From Alphaproteobacteria bacterium (GTDB lineage Bacteria; Pseudomonadota; Alphaproteobacteria; UBA7887): a DNA stretch of 12,311 nucleotides. The stretch lies in NCBI GenBank assembly GCA_028289725.1, contig JANQOH010000456.1, positions 1 through 12,311 on the forward strand, written 5' to 3'. This document shows positions 1 to 6,507 of the stretch, one piece after another. The translations under genes were made by a program, and so were the position numbers. Within the stretch, counting starts at the first letter, position 1, and every line of letters starts with the position of its first letter. Under the pieces are notes generated by a model. It was not told the origin of the DNA, searched no databases, and saw nothing but the letters and a program-made list of their open reading frames with translations.

Positions 1-604
1 GACCCATTTTGTGTTCCTTGGGGCCGTGCGTGACGCCCGGCGCCGCGCAGTCGACAATGAATATGCTCATGCCGCGATGACCCGCCGCCTTGTCCGTGCG
101 CGCGAGGACGAACGCCACATCGGCGACAGGCGCATTGTGGATCCACAGTTTGCTGCCGGACAGCCGCCAGCCGTCGCCATCGCGAACGGCGGGGGTCTTG
201 ATACCTGAAACGTCGGTGCCGGCCTCGGCCTCAGTGATGCAATAAGCCACCTTGGTTTCGGCTTTCAGCACCGCGCCTAGATATCGCGCGCGCTGTTCAT
301 CCGTTCCGTGGCGGGTGAGCAAGGTGCCGATCAACTCGATAAGTCCGCATTGATCAGCAATCGACGCGTAACCGCGCGATAGCTCCTCCATCACCACGGC
401 ATAGGCCAGTGTGTCCATGCCCGCGCCGCCGAGCGCGTCGGGAACCGTAATGCCGAATAGACCTAGTTCGCCCATTTGGGTGTATAAGTCGGCTGGAAAC
501 CGTTCTTCGCGATCAAGCTCTTCGGCGATAGGACGAATCACGTCATCGGCAAAGCGCCGCGTCATATCTTGGATTTGTCGATGCTCGTCGGACAGGTGCA
601 GCAT
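1..604 (-). CDS. acyl-CoA dehydrogenase, N-terminal part (cut by window edge)
   Basis: Reading the minus strand from the ATG at 604 gives 201 residues with no stop before the window edge, so the C-terminal half is missing. The protein starts MLHLSDEHRQ and follows the acyl-CoA dehydrogenase layout. An all-helical N-terminal domain (about 1-115, with FGITVPDALGGAGM near 50-63) leads into the beta domain, whose flavin-contacting signature is YCITEAEAGTD at 121-131 (family pattern TEP.AGSD). LSGSKLWIHNA follows at 148-158. Family members are FAD enzymes that form an alpha,beta double bond in acyl-CoA and pass electrons to ETF. The catalytic glutamate lies in the missing half, so chain-length or branched-chain preference cannot be judged. 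It is divergent from a CoA-transferase across a palindromic operator, suggesting coordinated catabolism of a CoA-activated acid. No strong Shine-Dalgarno precedes this ATG, but residue 1 fits the family's usual N-terminus. Confidence 0.93.
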   Translation of the reverse strand, partial: MLHLSDEHRQIQDMTRRFADDVIRPIAEELDREERFPADLYTQMGELGLFGITVPDALGGAGMDTLAYAVVMEELSRGYASIADQCGLIELIGTLLTRHGTDEQRARYLGAVLKAETKVAYCITEAEAGTDVSGIKTPAVRDGDGWRLSGSKLWIHNAPVADVAFVLARTDKAAGHRGMSIFIVDCAAPGVTHGPKEHKMG

Positions 605-630
605 GGAAGTTGGGGGCCTTGTGTCGGCAC

Positions 631-654
631 TTAAGTAACTATATGGTTACTTAA
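631..654. promoter_or_regulatory. perfect inverted-repeat operator in the divergent promoter region
   Basis: The half-site TTAAGTAAC (631-639) is repeated as its exact reverse complement GTTACTTAA (646-654) around the 6-base spacer TATATG. It sits in an AT-rich island of an otherwise GC-rich window. It lies 26 bases upstream of the acyl-CoA dehydrogenase start and 39 bases upstream of the CoA-transferase start, so it can overlap both promoters. Its size and symmetry fit a dimeric helix-turn-helix repressor such as a TetR protein. The TetR gene ending at 2212 is the nearest candidate. Binding is inferred, not shown. Confidence 0.72.
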
Positions 655-693
655 ATAATCGGTTGGGGCGGCGAGCGTCAAGGAAAACGCAGG

Positions 694-2208
694 ATGGAGC
701 AAAAAGCGGTAACGGCCGAGCACGCCGTGATCGACATTCCCGATGGTGCATGCATCGCGGTAACCGGGTCGGGCGGCGGGTTGCAGGAAGCCGACAGCGT
801 TCTTCAAGCGATCGAACAGCGATTTCTCGGTACCGGCCATCCACGCGATTTGACCGTGGTTCACGCGCTCGGAATCGGCGATGCGAAAGGCAGCGGAATT
901 GGCCGCTTTGCCCATGAAGGCATGGTTCGGCGCGTGATTGGCGGCCACTGGTCTTGGGCGCCTGAAATGCAGGCTTTGGCACGTGCCGACCTGATCGAGG
1001 CTTATACGCTGCCCGCAGGTGTCATATCGACATTGTTGAGAGAGATTGGCGCCGGCCGGCCCGGCGTGATCACGCATGTCGGCTTGGGGACGTTCGCGGA
1101 TCCCCGTCATGGGGGCGGCAAGGTCAACGCGCGCGCGGTCGATGACATTGTCGAGGTGGTCAATTTCGATGGCCGTGAATACTTGCGCTACAAACCATTC
1201 GCGGTGGATGTCGGCGTGGTACGCGGTTCGATCGCCGACGCGCGCGGGAATATCTCGACGCGCCACGAAGCGGCGGACATGGATGCCTACGCCGTCGCGC
1301 TGGCGGCGCGCAATTCCGGCGGCCAGGTGATCGCGCAAGTGCGAGAGTCGATCGATCACCCAATTGTGCCCGCACGCGATGTGCGTATACCCGGCGTTTT
1401 GGTCGATTGTGTCGTCGTGGTACCGGCACAACGCCAAACCTACGCTGGCGCACACGATCCGGCGATCAGCGGCGAGGCGTCACGCGCTGACAGTGTCAGC
1501 CCTGTCGTACAACCAACCGGGCTCAGACGTATCATTGCCTCGCGCGCCGCCCGCGAGCTTCGGCCTGGCGCCTCGGTCAACTACGGCTACGGCATACCGG
1601 GCGGCATTTCGTCTCTGGTCGCCGATCAGACTGACCTCGATCTTTGGACCACGGTAGAGCAGGGCGGGCACAACGGCGAAATCATCGACGGTGCGTTGTT
1701 CGGTGCGACGCGGCATGCGCAAGCCATCGTCAGTTCGGTGGACCAGTTCGATTTTTATTCCGGAGGTGGCGTCGACATAGCGTTTCTCGGCATGGGCGAA
1801 ATGGACGGCGATGGCAACGTCAACGTTTCGCAACTCGGAGACAGCGTGGTCGGTCCGGGTGGTTTCGTCGAAATCACACAAAACGCAAAGAAGGTCGTGT
1901 TTTGCGGCGCGTTCGAGGCGAAGGGTCTGAAGGTCGTGTCCGATTCCGGGTGTCTCGTCATTCAACAGCCTGGCAGCGTTTCAAAATTGGTCGATTGCGT
2001 ACGCCACATTACGTTCAGCGGCGCGCAGGCGCGCGCCAATGGGCAAGAGGTGCTTTATGTGACCGAACGGGCGGTATTCCGATTGACAGATGCGGGCATC
2101 GCGCTGATCGAAGTTGCGGATGGGGTTGACGTCGAACGGGATGTGTTGTCGCGCATGGGGTTTCGGCCGTCTGTCGATGCCGTCACGCGCGCCGCGGTGG
2201 CGGCGTGA
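694..2208 (+). CDS. acyl-CoA:carboxylate CoA-transferase (propionate CoA-transferase / YdiF type, fused alpha-beta)
   Basis: The 504-residue product has the usual length and fused two-half layout of family I CoA-transferases of the Pct/YdiF group. The alpha-like half begins with a typical AVTAEHAVIDIPDGACIAV stretch and a GSGGG loop near 25-29. The beta-like half contains TTVEQGG, where E322 is the expected catalytic glutamate that forms the acyl-glutamyl and glutamyl-CoA intermediates. It then runs through QFDFYSGGGVDIAFLGMGE, NAKKVVFCG, VLYVTERAVF and ERDVLSRMGFRP. The reaction moves CoA from an acyl-CoA donor to a free carboxylic acid; the substrates are not determinable here. The loop after E322 reads GGHNGEIIDGALFG rather than the family's usual GG.PAGG..FG, which may alter specificity. 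AAGGA at 680-684 is well placed for the ATG at 694. It is divergent from the acyl-CoA dehydrogenase and ends 3 bases before the convergent TetR gene. Confidence 0.9.
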   Translation: MEQKAVTAEHAVIDIPDGACIAVTGSGGGLQEADSVLQAIEQRFLGTGHPRDLTVVHALGIGDAKGSGIGRFAHEGMVRRVIGGHWSWAPEMQALARADLIEAYTLPAGVISTLLREIGAGRPGVITHVGLGTFADPRHGGGKVNARAVDDIVEVVNFDGREYLRYKPFAVDVGVVRGSIADARGNISTRHEAADMDAYAVALAARNSGGQVIAQVRESIDHPIVPARDVRIPGVLVDCVVVVPAQRQTYAGAHDPAISGEASRADSVSPVVQPTGLRRIIASRAARELRPGASVNYGYGIPGGISSLVADQTDLDLWTTVEQGGHNGEIIDGALFGATRHAQAIVSSVDQFDFYSGGGVDIAFLGMGEMDGDGNVNVSQLGDSVVGPGGFVEITQNAKKVVFCGAFEAKGLKVVSDSGCLVIQQPGSVSKLVDCVRHITFSGAQARANGQEVLYVTERAVFRLTDAGIALIEVADGVDVERDVLSRMGFRPSVDAVTRAAVAA

Positions 2209-2211
2209 CAT

Positions 2212-2883
2212 TTATCGAGCCATTAGATAGCCAAGCACATTTTCGATCATGAAATCGACACGCGCCGACAATGCCTCCGGAGTCATGAGGTCGCGATCGA
2301 AAATGATCGACAGCGTGTGCCGGTTTGTCAGGTAGTAATAGCCAAGCCCGGCGATCGTGATGTTGAGTTGGACAGGGTCGACGCCCTTGCGGAACACGCC
2401 GGCGCGTTCGCCGCGCTCTAATATTTCGGCAACCATCTGCACGAACGGCGAATGAAGCTCTCGGATAATTTTCGATTTGGCCAGATGACGCCCGCCATGC
2501 AAGTTCTCGCTGTTGATCAGTCGGAGAAACTCCGGGTTGCGCAGGTAATACTCCCAAGTGGCGGCGACGAGCGTTTTGATCGCTTCGACGGGATCGAGAT
2601 CACCGAGATCAAGTTCGCGCTCGGCTTTACGAATATCAGCATAAGTGCCCTCCAAGACGGCCAGGAACAATCCATCCTTGTTGCCGAAATAATGATAGAT
2701 CATGCGTTTGTTGACCTTGGCGCGGGCCGCGATCTCATCGACCCGCGCGCCGCCAAGTCCGGCTTCCGCGAACGCCGACTTCGCCGCGGACAGAATGCGC
2801 GCGCGCGTCCGCTCGGGATCGCGCGTCGCACGTTTGGCCGGTCTTTTCGAGGCGGGTGCGCCACCTCGGTTGCCCTGCGTCAT
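2212..2883 (-). CDS. TetR/AcrR-family transcriptional regulator
   Basis: From the ATG at 2883 this encodes 223 residues, a normal TetR length. After a basic N-terminal tail rich in Lys, Arg and Pro, the DNA-binding domain runs from about 23 to 80. It shows RTRARILSAAKSAFAEAG, then VDEIAARAKVNKRMIYHYFGNKDGLF (47-73), the classic TetR helix-turn-helix with the IYHYFGNKD recognition segment. The helical C-terminal part (80-223) is the ligand and dimer domain and is not recognisable to a ligand class. The open frame extends to a GTG at 2934, adding 17 atypical residues. I prefer 2883, which has GGAG about 11 bases upstream. It is tail to tail with the CoA-transferase and divergent from the Gfo/Idh oxidoreductase. 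It probably represses the acyl-CoA dehydrogenase/CoA-transferase pair through the operator at 631-654, perhaps released by an acyl-CoA. Confidence 0.93.
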   Translation of the reverse strand: MTQGNRGGAPASKRPAKRATRDPERTRARILSAAKSAFAEAGLGGARVDEIAARAKVNKRMIYHYFGNKDGLFLAVLEGTYADIRKAERELDLGDLDPVEAIKTLVAATWEYYLRNPEFLRLINSENLHGGRHLAKSKIIRELHSPFVQMVAEILERGERAGVFRKGVDPVQLNITIAGLGYYYLTNRHTLSIIFDRDLMTPEALSARVDFMIENVLGYLMAR

Positions 2884-2932
2884 CGGTCTGAAGGCTCCAC
2901 GTTGCCAAAAATAGAACTTGTGCCACCTGGGC

Positions 2933-2950
2933 ACTCGAAATATCGCGAGT
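2933..2950. promoter_or_regulatory. imperfect 18-base palindrome upstream of the TetR gene
   Basis: ACTCGAAATATCGCGAGT matches its own reverse complement at 14 of 18 positions: the 5-base arms ACTCG/CGAGT are perfect and the core ATAT is symmetrical. It lies 49 bases upstream of the preferred TetR start and 58 bases upstream of the divergent oxidoreductase start, a good place for an autoregulatory operator. Its sequence does not resemble the repeat at 631-654, so one protein binding both is doubtful. Chance symmetry remains possible. Confidence 0.35.
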
Positions 2951-2974
2951 CGGCGCGGCAGAGCAACCGCGCCG
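2951..2974. promoter_or_regulatory. GC-rich inverted repeat (possible leader hairpin) before the Gfo/Idh gene
   Basis: CGGCGCGG (2951-2958) and CCGCGCCG (2967-2974) are exact reverse complements around the 8-base loop CAGAGCAA. The element directly abuts the palindrome at 2933-2950 and ends 34 bases before the ATG at 3009. No run of T follows on the plus strand, so it is not an intrinsic terminator. If transcription starts upstream, the leader RNA would fold here. In GC-rich DNA an 8-base stem can occur by chance, so function is open. Confidence 0.4.
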
Positions 2975-3008
2975 CTTCACCACACGCACGAAGCTCTCGG
3001 GAGGCGCA

Positions 3009-4031
3009 ATGAAACGACGAATCGCGATGATCGGCCTTGGCATGGCCGTGACACCCCATGCCAAAGGCCTCGTCGACTTGGCTGACCGCGTCGACGTCGT
3101 GTGGGCGGCAAGCCGCACGCAGGATCGTTGCGACCAGTTTTCGACGCAGTTTCCATTCCCCACCACCACGGACATTGACCGAATATTTGGCGATTCCTCG
3201 ATCGACGCGGTCGCGATTCTCTCGCCGCCGAACAGTCACCTCGATTTAGTTCGTCGCACCGCGGCGTCGGGAAAACATGTCTTTCTCGAGAAGCCGCTGG
3301 AGATCGATCTGTCGCGTGCCCGTGATTTGGTGACGGCGGCGCGGACGGCCAAGATCAAGACCGGCGTCGTCCTCCAAAACAGGTTTCGCGAATCGAGCCG
3401 AAAGTTGCGCCAATTGCTCGACGATGGCGCACTTGGCGAAATCGCTGCGGCGAACGTGTCGGTGCCTTGGTGGCGGCCTCAGAGCTACTATGACGAACCG
3501 GGCCGCGGCACGAAGGCGCGGGACGGCGGCGGCGCGCTGATGACCCAAGCGATCCACCCGCTCGATTTATTCCAAAGCCTCGTCGGCGGTGTCCAATCGG
3601 TCTCGGCCGTGGCCGCGACAACGGCCGTGCATCAGATGGAGTGCGAAGATTTCGCCGCCGCCGGAATGATTTTGTCGAACGGCGCGCCCGCCGGCATGCT
3701 TGCAACGACGGCTCAGTTTCCGGGCGACGCCGAACGGATTGACATTATCGGGACCCTCGGGACGGCGCGGCTATCCGGTGAGGTGTTGGACCTCACTTAT
3801 CATGATGGTCGGTCCGAGCGGATCGGTTCGCCAACCAAGACCGGCGGTGGCTCAGACCCAATGGACTTTCCCCATGACGCCCATCGCGCGGTGATGGAAG
3901 ATTTCCTGGATGCCTTGGACGAGGATCGGTCACCGCTGGTACCGGTGGACGAAGCTCTCAAGGTCCATTTCTTGATCGACGCTTTGCTCGAATCCGCCAC
4001 GTCTGGCACGCGCGTGACAGTCGAAAAATGA
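3009..4031 (+). CDS. Gfo/Idh/MocA-family oxidoreductase (NAD(P)-dependent)
   Basis: The 340-residue product matches the usual length and fold order of this family. The N-terminal Rossmann domain opens MKRRIAMIGLGMAV, with the dinucleotide-binding glycines at 9 and 11. SPPNSH and the signature EKP (E94, K95, P96) follow; the lysine is the conserved catalytic/cofactor-site residue. The C-terminal substrate domain has GGALMTQAIHPLDL, placing H183 and D186 at the usual catalytic positions, then WWRPQSYYDE and repeated beta strands. Members oxidise or reduce sugars, inositols, sugar acids or related alcohols. The motifs do not identify this substrate. GGGAGG at 2999-3004 fixes the ATG at 3009. The gene is divergent from TetR and followed by a 270-base gap, so it seems to be transcribed alone. 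A link to the acyl-CoA genes is only positional. No signal peptide is seen; it should be cytoplasmic. Confidence 0.9.
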   Translation: MKRRIAMIGLGMAVTPHAKGLVDLADRVDVVWAASRTQDRCDQFSTQFPFPTTTDIDRIFGDSSIDAVAILSPPNSHLDLVRRTAASGKHVFLEKPLEIDLSRARDLVTAARTAKIKTGVVLQNRFRESSRKLRQLLDDGALGEIAAANVSVPWWRPQSYYDEPGRGTKARDGGGALMTQAIHPLDLFQSLVGGVQSVSAVAATTAVHQMECEDFAAAGMILSNGAPAGMLATTAQFPGDAERIDIIGTLGTARLSGEVLDLTYHDGRSERIGSPTKTGGGSDPMDFPHDAHRAVMEDFLDALDEDRSPLVPVDEALKVHFLIDALLESATSGTRVTVEK

Positions 4032-4160
4032 GAGAACAATTCGACGGATGACCCCATGGCTGTTAGGGATTTGAGGTTGCCTGAAGGGTTTATGTGGCGT
4101 AAATCGAGCGGTCGCGTGGCGGGGAATTGCCATTGACCGACGCGGGAAGGGCGTGGAACA

Positions 4161-4187
4161 GTGCGATTGAGCGCGGGCTAATCGCAC
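4161..4187. promoter_or_regulatory. inverted repeat upstream of the symporter gene
   Basis: GTGCGATT (4161-4168) and AATCGCAC (4180-4187) are exact reverse complements separated by 11 bases. That is roughly one helical turn, giving centre-to-centre spacing near 19 bases, as expected for a dimeric repressor or activator reading adjacent major grooves. It lies 114 bases before the symporter start and about 24 bases upstream of the -10-like CATAAT, where an activator could sit. It could also fold as an RNA stem-loop if transcription begins further upstream. Function is inferred. Confidence 0.42.
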
Positions 4188-4289
4188 ATCAGTGTGTCCC
4201 AAAAACGCGTTCATAATGAACCGCCGCCTCGGGGAGCGCGATGGTGACGGTTAATCAGAGCGGTGCCGGAGCGATCCGCTCGGAGACCT

Positions 4290-4298
4290 AGGGGGAGG
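4290..4298 (+). promoter_or_regulatory. strong Shine-Dalgarno that fixes the symporter start
   Basis: The purine run AGGGGGAGG sits 3 bases before the ATG at 4302. It decides against the longer open frame from the GTG at 4263, whose 13 extra residues would be Arg/Pro-rich and unlike the hydrophobic N-terminus expected for this transporter. The GGAGG core is a little closer to the start than ideal; reading AGGGGG as the core gives a more usual spacing of 6. Confidence 0.7.
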
Positions 4299-4301
4299 CC
4301 C

Positions 4302-6458
4302 ATGGAAGCCAAGATCATTTGGCTGTTCGTATTCGTGGCCCTGTATTGGGCGTACTGCATTTTCTGGGGAATTAAGGGTGCTTTGAGCGCCCGCACGGCA
4401 AGTGACTATTTCATTGCCGGCCGCGGAATTTCAATTTGGGTATTTGTGCTGGCGGCGACCGCGACATCGTTCTCGGGTTGGACTTTCATGGGCCATCCGG
4501 GTCTGATCTACCGCGACGGTCTGCCTTATGCCTATGCGTCTTTCTACGCGATTACGATTCCGTTCACGGGCGTCATGTTCCTCAAGCGCCAATGGATGAT
4601 CGGCAAGCGTTTCGGCTTCGTGACGCCGGGCGAGATGCTGTCGGACTATTTCCGCTCCGACGTCATTCGCATTTTGATCGTCATCGTCGCGCTGGTGTTC
4701 TCAGTGCCATATCTCGGCGTTCAACTCCGCGCCTCGGGCTTCCTGTTCAACGTTTTGACTGACGGCATGTTCGAGGTCGAGTGGGGAATGATCCTCCTGT
4801 CCGCGGTGGTGATCATTTACGTCGCATCTGGTGGTCTGCGCGCAGTGGCGTATGTCGACACCATGCAGTGCATTCTGCTTGCCGGAGGCATCATCGCGAT
4901 CGGCATAATTGCCCTTGGCTATATCGGTGGCATGGGCAACTTAGTCGATGGCATCGCGGCCTTGACCACGATCGACGAGAAATTGACGCCTGACGGGTAT
5001 AGCCACTATGTCGCGATACCCGGGGTGATACAGTTCGTGGACGCGGGGGCTAAGGCTCAGGGCGGCGCATGGACCGGCATTATGGTGCTGACTTACATGT
5101 TTGCCCTCATGGGCATTCAGTCCGCTCCGGCGTTCACGATGTGGGCCTTCTCGAACAAAAGCCCGAAACCATTCGCGCCACAACAGGTCTGGGCGTCGTC
5201 GTTCGGCATCGGCCTAATCCTGTTCACCTTTACTGCGATCCAGGGCATGGGCGGTCACATGCTTGGTGCTGACCCCAAATTCTCGACCGCATTTCCGGAC
5301 AAGGCGCCGCGAGAGATTGTCGAGGCCGTTCAGGCCGGCTTGATCAAGCCGACCTACTACGACGCGCTCAACGAGTTGGACGAGGATCAGCTGGGTGCGT
5401 TGGTGACGGAAGGCCTGGCGCTTTACGCTGCAAACGGTGCTGCGCCGACGTTCTCAGACCTCGCAGACGCAGGTGTTGAAGCTGCTGCCGCGGCGGTCGC
5501 GGCATCGCCGGATGTGGCGGATAAGCCCGTCGTGATCGATCTTATGCAGTCCGAAGGCAAGGGAGATATGCTGGTCTCCCAGCTCATCAATTTGATGGCG
5601 GACGCCGCACCCTGGTTGGTGGGCCTGCTTTCGGTTTGTGCGCTTGCCGCGATGCAATCGACGGGAGCCGCCTATATGTCGACGGCCGGTGGGATGCTCA
5701 CGCGCGACTTGCTTAAGCACTACCTGATGCCGAGCGCGACCCATGCACAACAGAAGTTTGCCGGACGCGTCGGCGTGGTCTTAATCGTCGGTGCGGCGCT
5801 TGCGGTCGCTTGGACGTCGACAGATGCGCTTGTTTTGCTCGGTGGTTTGGCGGTGGCCTACGGATTTCAGATGTGGCCGTCGCTGATTGCCATTTGCTGG
5901 TGGCCCTGGCTCACGCGCGCGGGCGTTACGCTTGGTCTGATCGCCGGCCTGATCGGTGTCACGGTCACCGAGTCGATCGGCCAGACTTGGTTTGGCATTG
6001 AGGCGTGGGGGCGCTGGCCTCTGACCATCCATTCGGCGGGCTGGGGTATCTTGTGCAATCTCGGGGTTGCGATTCTGGTGTCGTTCGTCACGCAGAACAA
6101 AGCAGACCACGACCACAAGATGACGTTCCACGCCTTCCTCCGCGAGCATGCGGGGTTGCCGGAAAGCAAGCGTCACTTGATACCGCGGGCATGGGCGCTG
6201 ACACTGATCTGGTTCCTGTTCGCGATCGGGCCAGGCGCGGTGATTGGCAACTGGATTTTCGGTTCGCCGAATGATGCGTCGACCTGGATGTTCGGCATTC
6301 CGTCGATCTGGGCGTGGCAAATCCTGTGGTGGATCATCGGTGTGTTCATGATGTGGTTCCTCGCCTACAAAATGGAGATGGCCACCGTGCCGGCACGTGA
6401 GGTTGAAGCGCTGTACGAGGATGTCGGCGACATTCAGCTTGCGGTCGACAAGCCGTAA
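4302..6458 (+). CDS. sodium:solute symporter (SSS family) with a large soluble insert
   Basis: The 718-residue product is a polytopic inner-membrane transporter with about 13 hydrophobic segments. The first is near 4-22, followed by SDYFIAGRG, the common SSS motif after helix 1, and FSGWTFMGHPGL. VPYLGVQLRASGFLF and IYVASGGLRAVAYVDTMQ are hallmark SSS stretches. MQSTGAAYMSTAGGML (451-466) fits the late core helix where SSS proteins carry Ser/Thr sodium ligands. Between two core helices a hydrophilic, Ala- and Asp-rich insert (about 322-421) makes the protein longer than the 500-550 residues typical of PutP or ActP. Two further helices follow the core, and the C-terminus is short, with no histidine kinase fused. 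Members import proline, acetate, sugars or other solutes with Na+; the substrate is undetermined. The next two genes on the same strand look co-transcribed with it. Confidence 0.93.
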   Translation: MEAKIIWLFVFVALYWAYCIFWGIKGALSARTASDYFIAGRGISIWVFVLAATATSFSGWTFMGHPGLIYRDGLPYAYASFYAITIPFTGVMFLKRQWMIGKRFGFVTPGEMLSDYFRSDVIRILIVIVALVFSVPYLGVQLRASGFLFNVLTDGMFEVEWGMILLSAVVIIYVASGGLRAVAYVDTMQCILLAGGIIAIGIIALGYIGGMGNLVDGIAALTTIDEKLTPDGYSHYVAIPGVIQFVDAGAKAQGGAWTGIMVLTYMFALMGIQSAPAFTMWAFSNKSPKPFAPQQVWASSFGIGLILFTFTAIQGMGGHMLGADPKFSTAFPDKAPREIVEAVQAGLIKPTYYDALNELDEDQLGALVTEGLALYAANGAAPTFSDLADAGVEAAAAAVAASPDVADKPVVIDLMQSEGKGDMLVSQLINLMADAAPWLVGLLSVCALAAMQSTGAAYMSTAGGMLTRDLLKHYLMPSATHAQQKFAGRVGVVLIVGAALAVAWTSTDALVLLGGLAVAYGFQMWPSLIAICWWPWLTRAGVTLGLIAGLIGVTVTESIGQTWFGIEAWGRWPLTIHSAGWGILCNLGVAILVSFVTQNKADHDHKMTFHAFLREHAGLPESKRHLIPRAWALTLIWFLFAIGPGAVIGNWIFGSPNDASTWMFGIPSIWAWQILWWIIGVFMMWFLAYKMEMATVPAREVEALYEDVGDIQLAVDKP

Positions 6459-6475
6459 GGCGGTATTTGATCGAG

Positions 6476-6507
6476 CGGGAGGCGCGCCGGAACGAGCGGG
6501 CCTCCCG
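6476..6507 (+). promoter_or_regulatory. intercistronic hairpin covering a Shine-Dalgarno-like sequence
   Basis: CGGGAGGC (6476-6483) pairs perfectly with GCCTCCCG (6500-6507) across a 16-base loop. The last base of the stem is the first base of the GTG start of the next gene. The 5' arm contains GGGAGG, the only strong ribosome-binding-like motif in the gap, and it would be hidden when the stem forms. No U-run follows, so it is not an ordinary terminator. It may tune translation of the small downstream protein or protect the upstream message from 3' exonucleases. Confidence 0.5.

Larger units (their letters stand above)
4032..4301. other. 270-base non-coding stretch before the symporter
   Basis: This is the longest gap in the window. 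I see no credible gene on either strand; the 94-codon minus-strand open frame across it overlaps the oxidoreductase gene antisense and has no family features. It holds an 8+8 base inverted repeat at 4161-4187, a -10-like CATAAT at 4212-4217 without a convincing -35, and a strong Shine-Dalgarno at its right end. It presumably carries the symporter promoter and its controls. No intrinsic terminator is visible after the oxidoreductase stop. Confidence 0.6.

Noticed and set aside
631..1455. 274-codon open frame on the minus strand inside the CoA-transferase gene
   Set aside because: It is antisense to a clear family member, its translation is rich in Arg and His with no motif, and it would overlap the operator. 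Long reverse frames are common in GC-rich genes.
2884..2934. Upstream GTG start for the TetR gene
   Set aside because: It would add 17 residues not typical of the family and place the start inside the palindrome at 2933-2950. The ATG at 2883 has a better ribosome-binding site.
2452..3012. 186-codon plus-strand open frame opposite the TetR gene
   Set aside because: It is antisense to a recognisable TetR helix-turn-helix and overlaps the start of the oxidoreductase; no independent evidence of coding.
4117..4130. Sigma-54-like promoter, TGGC and TTGC elements upstream of the symporter
   Set aside because: The GG and GC dinucleotides are 9 bases apart rather than the required 10, so the spacing is wrong for a -24/-12 promoter.
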